The notes below the pieces were generated by a model. The model made no database searches. It saw only the letters and a program-made list of their open reading frames with translations, and had not been told where the DNA came from. From Amycolatopsis mongoliensis (lineage in GTDB: Bacteria > Actinomycetota > Actinomycetes > Mycobacteriales > Pseudonocardiaceae), in assembly GCF_030285665.1 (NCBI RefSeq), contig NZ_CP127295.1, forward strand, positions 5,766,001 to 5,830,000: a stretch of 64,000 nucleotides of DNA, written 5' to 3'. Positions 53,861 through 62,236 of the stretch are shown one piece after another; the first letter of the stretch is position 1; each line of letters opens with the position of its first letter. The position numbers and the translations under genes were made by a program.

Positions 53861-55005
53861 CCGATCCGTTCCGGACGCCCGAGCGGGCCGAGCTGCGCAA
53901 GACCGTGCGGAAGTTCGTCGAGCAGGAGGTCCTGCCGCACCTGGACGACTGGGAGCGCGCCGGGGAACTGCCCCGGGAACTGCACCGCAAGGCCGGCGAC
54001 CTCGGCCTGCTCGGCGTCGCCTTCCCCGAGGAGATCGGCGGCGGCGACGGCAACTACCTCGACGCTTTGGTCGTCGCCGAGGAGATGCACTACGCGGGCG
54101 GGTCCGGCGGGCTGTTCGCGTCGCTGTTCACCTGCGGCATCGCCGTGCCGCACATCGCCGAGGCGAACGACCCGGTGCAGATCGAACGCTGGGTCCGCCC
54201 GACGCTGGCCGGCGACAAGATCGGCTCGCTCGCCGTCACCGAGCCGGACGGCGGTTCGGACGTCGCCGGGATCCGCACCACCGCCGTCCGCGAGGGCGAC
54301 GAGTACGTCATCAACGGCGCCAAGACCTACATCACCTCGGGCTGCCGCGCGGACTTCGTGACGACGGTCGTGCGCACCGGCGGCGACGGCGCGCACGGGC
54401 TGTCACTGATCGTCGTCGAACGCGGGACGCCGGGGTTCACCGTCTCGCGCAAGCTGGAGAAGATGGGCTGGCTCTGCTCCGACACCGCCGAACTGTCCTA
54501 CGTGGACGTCCGGGTGCCGGTGGAGAACCTCGTCGGCGTCGAGAACAGCGGGTTCGCGCAGGTCGCCACCCAGTTCGTCACCGAACGGCTGTCGCTGGCC
54601 GTGCAGGCGTATTCGCACGCTCAGCGGGCCCTCGACCTGACGCTGGACTGGTGCCGGTTGCGCGAGACGTTCGGCCGACCGCTCATCTCGCGGCAGGTCG
54701 TGCAGCACAAGCTGACCGAGATGGCGCGGCGCGTGGACGTCGCGAGGACGTACGCCCGGCAGGCCGCGATCCGGCACGTCTCGGGCGAGGAAGTCATCGC
54801 CGAGGCCTGCTTCGCCAAGAACACCGCCGTCGAGGCCGCCGAATGGGTGGTCAACGAGGCCGTCCAGCTGCACGGCGGGCTCGGCTACATGCGCGAGTCC
54901 GAAGTGGAACGGCACTACCGCGACGTCCGGATCCTCGGCATCGGCGGCGGCACCACCGAGATCCTCACCGGCCTGGCCGCGAAGCGATTGGGATACACCT
55001 CGTGA
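53857..55005 (+). CDS. Acyl-CoA dehydrogenase (IVD/FadE13-like)
   Basis: A 382-residue FAD enzyme: GSLAVTEPDGGSDVAGI, TYITSGCRADFV and LHGGLGYMRESEVERHYRD. The C-terminal YEGT motif that carries the catalytic Glu in many families is GIGGGTTEI here; instead Glu243 in VTERLSLA sits at the position used by isovaleryl-CoA and long-chain dehydrogenases. This suggests branched or bulky acyl-CoA substrates. GTG 53857 overlaps the AtuA-like stop. It would introduce the 2,3-double bond before carboxylation. Confidence 0.94.
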   Translation: MTDPFRTPERAELRKTVRKFVEQEVLPHLDDWERAGELPRELHRKAGDLGLLGVAFPEEIGGGDGNYLDALVVAEEMHYAGGSGGLFASLFTCGIAVPHIAEANDPVQIERWVRPTLAGDKIGSLAVTEPDGGSDVAGIRTTAVREGDEYVINGAKTYITSGCRADFVTTVVRTGGDGAHGLSLIVVERGTPGFTVSRKLEKMGWLCSDTAELSYVDVRVPVENLVGVENSGFAQVATQFVTERLSLAVQAYSHAQRALDLTLDWCRLRETFGRPLISRQVVQHKLTEMARRVDVARTYARQAAIRHVSGEEVIAEACFAKNTAVEAAEWVVNEAVQLHGGLGYMRESEVERHYRDVRILGIGGGTTEILTGLAAKRLGYTS

Positions 55006-56600
55006 CTACCTTGAGGTCCACAGTGGACACGCGGGCCGCCGAGTTCGGCGCGAACCGCGAGGCGATGCTGGAGAAGCTCGCCGAGATCGACGCCGAGCAG
55101 GCCAAGGCCGTGGCCGGCGGCGGCGAGAAGTACGTCGAGCGCCACCGCAAGCGCGGCAAGCTCCTGGCCCGCGAACGGATCGAGCTGCTGCTCGACGAGG
55201 ACTCGCCGTTCCTGGAGCTCTCCCCGCTGGCGGCCTGGGGCACCGACTACCGCGTCGGCGCCAGCCTGGTGACCGGCATCGGCGTCGTCGAAGGCGTCGA
55301 GTGCCTGATCTCGGCGAGCGACCCGACGGTCAAGGGTGGCGCGAGCAACCCGTGGACGACGAAGAAGAGCTTCCGGGCCGCGGACATCGCCGCGCAGAAC
55401 CGGCTGCCGTCGATCAACCTCGTCGAGTCGGGCGGCGCGGACTTGCCGACGCAGAAGGAGATCTTCATCCCGGGTGGCCGGATCTTCCGCGACATCACGC
55501 GGGCTTCGGCCGCGGGCTGCCCGACGGTCGCGCTGGTCTTCGGCAACTCCACGGCGGGCGGGGCGTACCTGCCCGGCATGTCGGACTACGTCGTGATGGT
55601 CAAGGAACGCGCGAAGGTGTTCCTCGGCGGGCCGCCGCTGGTGAAGATGGCGACCGGTGAGGAGTCCGACGACGAGTCGCTCGGCGGTGCCGAGATGCAC
55701 GCGCGGACGTCCGGTCTGGCCGACTACCTGGCCGTGGACGAGCAGGACGCCATTCGCCTGGGCCGGAACATCATCAAGCGGCTCAACTGGACCAAGCAGG
55801 GACCGACGCCGAAGCCGGACTACGCCGAGCCGCTGTACGACACCGAGGACCTGCTCGGCATCGTGCCGACCGACCTCAAGGTGCCGTTCGACCCGCGCGA
55901 GGTCATCGCCCGCGTCGTCGACGGCTCCGACTTCGACGAGTTCAAGCCGCTGTACGGCTCTTCGCTCGTGACGGGCTGGGCGAGCATCCACGGCTACCCG
56001 GTCGGCGTGCTCGCCAACGCCCAGGGTGTGTTGTTCGGCGAGGAGTCGCAGAAGGCCGCGCAGTTCATCCAGCTGGCCAACCAGATCCACACGCCGCTCG
56101 TCTTCCTGCACAACACCACCGGCTACATGGTCGGCAAGGAGTACGAGCAGAGCGGCATCATCAAGCACGGCGCGATGATGATCAACGCCGTTTCGAACTC
56201 GAAGGTGCCGCACCTGTCCGTCCTCATGGGAGCGTCCTACGGCGCCGGGCACTACGGCATGTGCGGGCGGGCCTACGACCCTCGCTTCCTGTTCGCGTGG
56301 CCGAGTGCGAAGTCCGCGGTGATGGGCCCGGCACAGCTGGCGGGCGTGCTGTCCATCGTGGCCCGCGCGGCAGCCGAGAGCCGGGGCCAGGAGTACAACG
56401 AGGAGCACGACAAGGCCATGCGCGCCATGGTGGAAGGCCAGATCGAAGCCGAGTCGATGCCGATGTTCCTCTCCGGCATGCTCTACGACGACGGCATCAT
56501 CGACCCGCGCGACACGCGCACCGTGCTGGGGCTGAGCCTGTCCGCGATCCACAATGGACCAGTGAAGGGCGCCGAGGGCTTCGGCGTCTTCCGGATGTGA
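55002..56600 (+). CDS. Acyl-CoA carboxylase beta subunit (carboxyltransferase, AccD2-like)
   Basis: A 532-residue carboxyltransferase: GKLLARERIELLLD, SDPTVKGGASNPWT, FGNSTAGGAYLPGM (acyl-CoA oxyanion region) and GASYGAGHYGMCGRAYDP with SAVMGPAQLAGVL. It transfers carboxyl from biotin to an acyl-CoA. In Mtb the paralog lies with accA2; specificity of AccD2 is not known to me. Relatives AtuC and LiuB act on geranyl- and methylcrotonyl-CoA, so an isoprenoid or leucine-type substrate is likely. GTG 55002 overlaps the previous stop. Confidence 0.94.
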   Translation: MTTLRSTVDTRAAEFGANREAMLEKLAEIDAEQAKAVAGGGEKYVERHRKRGKLLARERIELLLDEDSPFLELSPLAAWGTDYRVGASLVTGIGVVEGVECLISASDPTVKGGASNPWTTKKSFRAADIAAQNRLPSINLVESGGADLPTQKEIFIPGGRIFRDITRASAAGCPTVALVFGNSTAGGAYLPGMSDYVVMVKERAKVFLGGPPLVKMATGEESDDESLGGAEMHARTSGLADYLAVDEQDAIRLGRNIIKRLNWTKQGPTPKPDYAEPLYDTEDLLGIVPTDLKVPFDPREVIARVVDGSDFDEFKPLYGSSLVTGWASIHGYPVGVLANAQGVLFGEESQKAAQFIQLANQIHTPLVFLHNTTGYMVGKEYEQSGIIKHGAMMINAVSNSKVPHLSVLMGASYGAGHYGMCGRAYDPRFLFAWPSAKSAVMGPAQLAGVLSIVARAAAESRGQEYNEEHDKAMRAMVEGQIEAESMPMFLSGMLYDDGIIDPRDTRTVLGLSLSAIHNGPVKGAEGFGVFRM

Positions 56601-56607
56601 GTGAGCG

Positions 56608-58557
56608 ATGATCCAGAACCTGCTGGTCGCCAACCGCGGCGAGATCGCCCGCCGCGTCTTCCGCACCTGCCGCGACGCCGGGATCGGCACGGTGGCGGTG
56701 TTCTCCGACGCCGATGCCGCCGCCCCGCACGCCCTCGAAGCCGATGCGGCCGTGCGGCTGCCCGGCAACGCGCCGTCCGAGACGTACCTGCGGGCCGAGC
56801 TGCTGGTCAAGGCGGCGGCCGACACCGGCGCCGACGCCGTCCACCCCGGCTACGGCTTCCTGTCCGAGAACGCCGCGTTCGCCCGCGCCGTGCTCGACGC
56901 CGGGTTGACCTGGGTCGGGCCGCCGCCGGAGGCCATCGAGACCATGGGCTCCAAAGTGGAGTCGAAGCGGCTGATGGCCGCGGCGGGCGTCCCGGTGCTG
57001 TCCGAACTGGACCCGGCGTCGGTGACCGACGCGGATCTTCCGTTGCTGGTCAAGGCGTCCGCGGGCGGTGGTGGCCGAGGGATGCGCGTGGTCCGCTCCC
57101 TCGACGAGCTGGCCGAGGCCGTGGAAGGTGCGAGTGCGGAGGCCGGATCCGCGTTCGGCGACCCGACCGTCTTCTGCGAGCGGTACCTGGAGACCGGGCG
57201 GCACATCGAGGTCCAGGTGCTGGCCGATCAGCACGGCACGGTGTGGGCGGTGGGGGAACGGGAGTGCTCGATCCAGCGCCGGCACCAGAAAGTCGTCGAA
57301 GAAGCGCCGTCGCCGTTCGTCGATACGGGGATGCGCGAGGAACTGTTCGATGCCGCGCGCAAGGCCGCCAAGGCGATCGACTACGTCGGCGCGGGCACGG
57401 TCGAGTTCCTCGCCGGGCCCGACGGCCGGTTCTACTTCCTCGAGATGAACACCCGGCTGCAGGTCGAGCACCCGGTCACCGAGAACGTCACCGGCCTCGA
57501 CCTCGTCGCCTTGCAGCTGCGGGTCGCGGAAGGCGAACGGCTCCCGGCCGACCCGCCGCCGACCGTCGGCCACTCCATCGAGGTCCGGCTCTACGCCGAA
57601 GACCCGGCGGCGGGCTGGCAGCCGCAGAGCGGCACGCTGCACACCTTCGAGGTCCCCGACGTGGACCGGCGGTTCACCGAAGGCGCCGGGCTCAGGCTCG
57701 ACTCCGGGTTCGAGAGCGGGTCCGTGGTGGGCGTCCACTACGACCCGATGCTGGCCAAGGTGATCACCTGGGCGCCGAACCGCGCGGAAGCCGCCCGCCG
57801 GCTCGCCAAGGCGCTGGCCGCGGCGAAAATCCACGGGGTCGTCACCAACCGCGACCTGCTGGTGACCATCCTGCGGCACGAGGCGTTCCTGGCCGGGGAG
57901 ACGGACACCGCGTTCTTCGACCGGCACGGCCTGGACACCCTGGCCGCACCGCTGGCCACAGTGGACACCGAGCGGCTCTCCGCGCTGGCGGCGGCCCTGG
58001 CGGACGCGGCGGGCAACCGGGCGTCGGCCACCACGCAGAGCCGGCTGCCCAGCGGCTGGCGCAACGTCCGCTCGGCCGGGCAGCGCAAGGTCTTCACCGT
58101 GGCCGACCGCGAATACGAGGTCGTCTACTCGCTGACCCGGGACGGCTTGAAAGCCGAAGGCTACGACGTCGAACTGGTCACCGCCGAGCCCGGCCGGGTC
58201 GTCCTGGACGTCGCCGGGGTGCGGCGCACCTTCGACGTCGCCCGGCACGACGGTGTGTCCTATGTGGACTCCGTGCTCGGCTCAGTGGCGCTGACGGCGG
58301 CGCCGCGGTTCGCCGACCCGGACGCGGCGCTGGCCGCCGGGTCGCTGGTCGCGCCGATGCCGGGCACGGTCGTGCGGCTCGCGGTCCAGGCCGGGGACCC
58401 GGTCAAGGCCGGCGACCCGCTGCTGTGGCTCGAGGCGATGAAGATGGAACACCGGATCGCCGCCCCCGCCGACGGCGTGGTGGCGGAACTGCCGGTGACG
58501 GTCGGACAGCAGGTCGAAGTGGGCACGATCCTCGCGGTGGTGGGAGAAGCAGAATGA
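56608..58557 (+). CDS. Acyl-CoA carboxylase alpha subunit (biotin carboxylase plus BCCP)
   Basis: A 649-residue protein with biotin carboxylase (about 1-445): LLVANRGEIARRV, ASAGGGGRGMRVV, FLEMNTRLQVEHPVTE; a linker domain; and BCCP at the C-terminus with the biotinyl-lysine in EAMKMEH. It carboxylates biotin using ATP and bicarbonate and pairs with the beta subunit encoded just before. Start ATG 56608 lies 7 bp after the beta subunit stop. Its stop overlaps the next gene (ATGA). Confidence 0.96.
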   Translation: MIQNLLVANRGEIARRVFRTCRDAGIGTVAVFSDADAAAPHALEADAAVRLPGNAPSETYLRAELLVKAAADTGADAVHPGYGFLSENAAFARAVLDAGLTWVGPPPEAIETMGSKVESKRLMAAAGVPVLSELDPASVTDADLPLLVKASAGGGGRGMRVVRSLDELAEAVEGASAEAGSAFGDPTVFCERYLETGRHIEVQVLADQHGTVWAVGERECSIQRRHQKVVEEAPSPFVDTGMREELFDAARKAAKAIDYVGAGTVEFLAGPDGRFYFLEMNTRLQVEHPVTENVTGLDLVALQLRVAEGERLPADPPPTVGHSIEVRLYAEDPAAGWQPQSGTLHTFEVPDVDRRFTEGAGLRLDSGFESGSVVGVHYDPMLAKVITWAPNRAEAARRLAKALAAAKIHGVVTNRDLLVTILRHEAFLAGETDTAFFDRHGLDTLAAPLATVDTERLSALAAALADAAGNRASATTQSRLPSGWRNVRSAGQRKVFTVADREYEVVYSLTRDGLKAEGYDVELVTAEPGRVVLDVAGVRRTFDVARHDGVSYVDSVLGSVALTAAPRFADPDAALAAGSLVAPMPGTVVRLAVQAGDPVKAGDPLLWLEAMKMEHRIAAPADGVVAELPVTVGQQVEVGTILAVVGEAE

Positions 58558-59720
58558 ACGCGATGAACTTCATCGAGCCGGAGGAGCGGATCGCGCTCCG
58601 CAAGGCCGTCGCCGAGCTCGGCGCCAAGTACGGGCACGAGTACTACGCCAAGAAGGCGCGGGCGGACGAGAAGACCCACGAGCTGTGGGACGAGGCCGGC
58701 CGGCTGGGCTACCTCGGGGTCAACATCCCCGAGGAGTACGGCGGCGGGGGCGCGGGCATCGCCGACCTCGCCGCGGTCCTCGAAGAACTCGCCGCCGCGG
58801 GCTCGCCGCTGCTGCTCATGGTCGTCTCGCCGGCCATCTGCGGCACCGTGATCTCCCGCTTCGGCACCGACGAGCAGAAGAAGCAGTGGCTGCCGGGCAT
58901 CGCCGACGGCACCAGGCGGATGGTCTTCGCGATCACCGAACCGGACGCCGGGTCGAACTCGCACAAGATCACCACCACCGCCAAGCGCGACGGCGACGGC
59001 TGGGTCCTCAGCGGCCGGAAGGTCTACATCTCCGGCGTCGACGAGGCCGACGCCGTGCTCGTCGTCGGCCGCATGGAGGACTCGAAGACCGGCAAGCTCA
59101 AGCCCGCGCTGTTCATCCTGCCGACCGGTACCCCGGGCTTCGAGTACACGAAGATCCCGATGGACATCGTCGCGCCGGAGAACCAGTTCTCGCTGTTCCT
59201 CGACGACGTCAAGCTCCCGGCCGAGGCGCTGGTCGGCGAGGAGGACGCGGCGATCGCGCAGCTGTTCGCCGGGCTCAACCCGGAACGCATCATGGGCGCG
59301 TCGTTCTCCCTCGGCATCGCCCGGTACGCGCTGGCCAAGGCCGTCTCCTACGCGAACCAGCGGCAGGTCTGGGGCACGCCGATCGGCGCTCACCAGGGGC
59401 TCGCCCACCCGCTGGCGGAGATCAAGGTCGAGCTGGAACTGGCCAAGCTGATGACGCAGAAGGCCGCCTCGCTCTACGACTCGGGTGACGACTTCGGCGC
59501 GGGGGAGTCGGCCAACATGGCCAAGTACGCCGCCGCGGAGGTGGCCATCCGCGCGACCGACCAGGCGGTGCAGACCCACGGCGGCAACGGCCTCGCCACC
59601 GAGTACGGCCTCGGCACGCTGGTCACGGCGGTGCGGCTGGGCCGGATCGCGCCGGTCAGCCGCGAGATGGTGCTCAACTTCGTCGGCCAGCACAGCCTCG
59701 GCCTGCCCAAGTCCTACTGA
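58554..59720 (+). CDS. Acyl-CoA dehydrogenase (FadE12-like)
   Basis: A 388-residue FAD enzyme: FAITEPDAGSNSHKI, RKVYISGVDEADAV and THGGNGLATEYGLG. There is no YEGT Glu (the site reads IAPVSREM), while Glu244 in NPERIMGAS fits the alternative catalytic Glu of IVD-type enzymes. It differs clearly from the first dehydrogenase in the operon, so the two probably oxidise different chain lengths or branch types. ATG 58554 overlaps the carboxylase stop. Confidence 0.94.
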   Translation: MNAMNFIEPEERIALRKAVAELGAKYGHEYYAKKARADEKTHELWDEAGRLGYLGVNIPEEYGGGGAGIADLAAVLEELAAAGSPLLLMVVSPAICGTVISRFGTDEQKKQWLPGIADGTRRMVFAITEPDAGSNSHKITTTAKRDGDGWVLSGRKVYISGVDEADAVLVVGRMEDSKTGKLKPALFILPTGTPGFEYTKIPMDIVAPENQFSLFLDDVKLPAEALVGEEDAAIAQLFAGLNPERIMGASFSLGIARYALAKAVSYANQRQVWGTPIGAHQGLAHPLAEIKVELELAKLMTQKAASLYDSGDDFGAGESANMAKYAAAEVAIRATDQAVQTHGGNGLATEYGLGTLVTAVRLGRIAPVSREMVLNFVGQHSLGLPKSY

Positions 59721-59773
59721 TCCCGAAACGCCACTTTCCCTAGGAAAGATGCGTCGCCTCACGGAGGTTTCAC

Positions 59774-60607
59774 ATGTCTGGATTGGACGGCAAGACGATC
59801 ATCATGTCCGGCGGCAGCCGCGGCATCGGCGAGGCGATCGCGCTGCGGGCCGCGAAGGACGGCGTGAACGTCGCGTTGCTGGCCAAGACCGCCGAACCGC
59901 ACCCGAAGCTGCCCGGCACCATCTACACCGCCGCGGAAGCGATCGAGAAGGCGGGCGGGCACGCGCTGCCGATCCTCGGCGACGTCCGCGACGACGACGG
60001 CGTGGCTGCCGCGGTGGCGAAGACCGTCGAGCAGTTCGGCGGCATCGACATCGTCGTGAACAACGCGAGCGCGATCGACCTGACGCCGACCGAGCAGGTC
60101 AGCATGAAGCGCTACGACCTCATGCAGGACATCAACGCGCGCGGCACGTTCCTGCTCTCGAAACTGGCGATCCCGCACCTGCGGCAGGGGATGAACCCGC
60201 ACATCCTGACGCTGTCGCCGCCGATCAGCCTCGACGAGAAGTGGTTCACCGCCGGGCACCTCGCGTACAGCATCGCCAAGTACTCGATGAGCCTGGTGAC
60301 CGTCGGGCTCGCGGCCGAGCTGAAGAAGGACGGCATCGCGGTCAACTCGCTGTGGCCGCGCACGACGATCGAGACGGCGGCGATCCGCAACGTCGTCGGG
60401 GCGGAGCTGGCCGACCGCAGCCGGACGCCGGAGATCATGGCCGACGCCGCGTACGCGATCCTCACCAAGCCGAGCCGCGAGGTCACCGGGAACTTCTTCC
60501 TCGACGACGAGGTGCTGCGCGCGGAGGGCGTCACGGACTTCTCGAAGTACCGTATCGGCGGTTCGGAGGAGGACCTCCAGCTCGACTTCTGGGTCGAACC
60601 GGCTTGA
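59774..60607 (+). CDS. SDR oxidoreductase (HSDL2-like)
   Basis: A 277-residue short-chain dehydrogenase of the HSDL2/AtuG-like type: MSGGSRGIGEAIA (cofactor), NNASAIDL, Ser in TLSPPISL, and catalytic Tyr/Lys in HLAYSIAKYSM. HSDL2-type enzymes have a longer loop and act on 3-hydroxyacyl or terpenoid CoA intermediates. ATG 59774 has a good ribosome site (GGAGG). It lies 53 bp after the dehydrogenase gene and overlaps the TetR start by TTGA, so it belongs to the same operon. Confidence 0.93.
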   Translation: MSGLDGKTIIMSGGSRGIGEAIALRAAKDGVNVALLAKTAEPHPKLPGTIYTAAEAIEKAGGHALPILGDVRDDDGVAAAVAKTVEQFGGIDIVVNNASAIDLTPTEQVSMKRYDLMQDINARGTFLLSKLAIPHLRQGMNPHILTLSPPISLDEKWFTAGHLAYSIAKYSMSLVTVGLAAELKKDGIAVNSLWPRTTIETAAIRNVVGAELADRSRTPEIMADAAYAILTKPSREVTGNFFLDDEVLRAEGVTDFSKYRIGGSEEDLQLDFWVEPA

Positions 60608-61206
60608 CCGGCGTCCGCGAACCCCAGCAGGAACGCAGCCGCACGACGCGGCGGCGGCTGATCGAGGCCGCGCTCGACGGCTTCGGCGAGCGCGGCTGGC
60701 ACGGCGTCACGGTGGCCGGGATCGCCGAGCGCGCCGGCGTCTCCCGCGGCGCGGCCCAGCACCACTTCCCGACGCGGGAGGACCTCGTGGTGGCCGCGGT
60801 CGACCTGCTCGGCCAGTCGCAGATCGACGAGCTGCGGGCCCGGGCCGCGGACCTGCCGAGCGGGGCGTCGCGCATCGAGCGCGTCGTCGAGATGGTGCTG
60901 AACCTCTACACCGGGCCGCTGTTCCGCGCGGCCCTGCAGCTGTGGTCGGTCGCGGCGACCGACGAGGCGCTGCGGGACGTGCTGGTGCCCCTGGAGGCGC
61001 GCGTCGGGCGCGAGGCGCACCGGGTGACGGTGGAGCTGCTGGGCGTCGACGAGTCCCGGCCGGGGGTGCGCGAACTGGTCCAGGCCACCCTCGACCTGGG
61101 GCGCGGGCTGGGCCTGGCGAACCTGCTGACCGACGACACCCGCCGGCGGCGGCAGGTCGTGCGGGAGTGGGCCCGCACCCTGGAACTGCGGCTCGCCGCC
61201 GGCTGA
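60604..61206 (+). CDS. TetR-family transcriptional regulator
   Basis: A 200-residue TetR protein: RRRLIEAALDGFGERGWHGV and HTH VAGIAERAGVSRGAAQHHFPTREDL (split by turn), followed by a helical ligand domain. TTG 60604 overlaps the SDR stop. As the last gene of the acyl-CoA operon it probably represses it and is relieved by an acyl-CoA, as known for many actinobacterial fatty-acid regulators; the inverted repeat at 51267-51293 is a candidate site. The target and ligand are inferred. Confidence 0.92.
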   Translation: MTGVREPQQERSRTTRRRLIEAALDGFGERGWHGVTVAGIAERAGVSRGAAQHHFPTREDLVVAAVDLLGQSQIDELRARAADLPSGASRIERVVEMVLNLYTGPLFRAALQLWSVAATDEALRDVLVPLEARVGREAHRVTVELLGVDESRPGVRELVQATLDLGRGLGLANLLTDDTRRRRQVVREWARTLELRLAAG

Positions 61207-61215
61207 GCGCCGGTC

Positions 61216-61680
61216 CTACAGGCAGCCGATGGTCTCGCTGGTGATCGCCGCGATGCTCCAGCCGGTGCTGTCGTAGCTGATCTGGAGGTTCTCTTCGTTG
61301 CGCACGCACAGCCGGGTCTGCCGGCCGGCCGCGGGGTAGATCGTCCGCTGCTCGCCCGCGGCCAGCACGGCCGTACCGTCGCTGTCGTCGTTGTACGGGC
61401 CGCCGTCGATGCCGTAGTCGAGCTCCCACTTGACGGTGCGGGCGCTGGTGGCCGTGTTGATCAGCCCGAGGTAGCCGAGCACGTTGCACTTCGTGCTGTC
61501 GCAGTTCCAGCGGAAGCAGACCTGGTAGCGGATCTTGCCGTGCGACAGCGTGCCGGAGCATTTCGGGGACGCGACAGCCGCGCGTGGTGCCGCCGCGTCC
61601 GCCATGGCGGAGGAGAACAGCAGGCTGGGTGTGAAGGCCGTGCAGAGCAACGCGAGCAGCGCGAGGGTTCGCTTCGGCAT
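61216..61680 (-). CDS. Small secreted protein with six cysteines
   Basis: A 154-residue protein with a clear signal peptide (KRTLALLALLCTAFTP, cut near ADA-AAP). The mature part holds six cysteines (KCSG, VCFRWNC, TKCN, LCVRN, IGCL), likely three disulfides, and beta-rich sequence with YGIDGGPYNDDS. I do not recognise the family. ATG 61680 follows AAGGAG. The gene is convergent with the TetR gene and alone. It may be an extracellular inhibitor or binding protein, but nothing shows this. Confidence 0.8.
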   Translation of the reverse strand: MPKRTLALLALLCTAFTPSLLFSSAMADAAAPRAAVASPKCSGTLSHGKIRYQVCFRWNCDSTKCNVLGYLGLINTATSARTVKWELDYGIDGGPYNDDSDGTAVLAAGEQRTIYPAAGRQTRLCVRNEENLQISYDSTGWSIAAITSETIGCL

Positions 61681-61892
61681 GAGGCTCCTTCGAAAGGCGG
61701 TGGACGCCGCCTTCACGCCCCGGCCGTCGAGGCGGTTTAGCCGCCGCTCGCCGCGACTCCCGAACCGGTCGGCGACACGCCGGACCAATCCGGAACCTCA
61801 ACCGGGTCCGAAGCGTCATAGTGTCGTAAGTAACACAATCGGCCCAATGGGCGAATGACTATTAGTAGCGGTTCTCAGAGGAAGGCAGTCCG

Positions 61893-62150
61893 GTGTCCGG
61901 TTCAGGAGTCGAGCTCACCCACCGCGCGATGGCGATGCTGAAGGCGGTGGCAGCAGGCCGTGCGCAGATGTCGTGCAGCTGCGAGCCCGACCTCTTCATC
62001 GACGGATTCGCTTGTTGCGATCAGATGACGGCGCACGCGCTGGCCCACGGCGGCTACCTGCGTCCCGCCGTCGAAGCCGCCACCGGCCGCGTCCCGGCCG
62101 AGCTGACCGAGGCCGGCCGCGCCGCGCTGGAGATCACCCTCGCCGCCTGA
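61893..62150 (+). CDS. Small cysteine-containing protein, unknown
   Basis: An 85-residue soluble protein with a CSC motif (MSCSCEPDL) and a CC pair (GFACCDQM), then a helical end AELTEAGRAALEITL like winged-helix proteins. Four closely placed cysteines could bind zinc or an Fe-S cluster. GTG 61893 follows AGGAAGG. No function is known to me. It lies between the secreted-protein gene and murJ. Confidence 0.75.
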   Translation: MSGSGVELTHRAMAMLKAVAAGRAQMSCSCEPDLFIDGFACCDQMTAHALAHGGYLRPAVEAATGRVPAELTEAGRAALEITLAA

Positions 62151-62236
62151 GCACCTGCACGTGCGTCACGCAGGGTCGCAGGGTCGAACATGTGTTCGGT
62201 CTCCCGTGGGCGATCGCGACCTGGCAGGCTTGAGCC

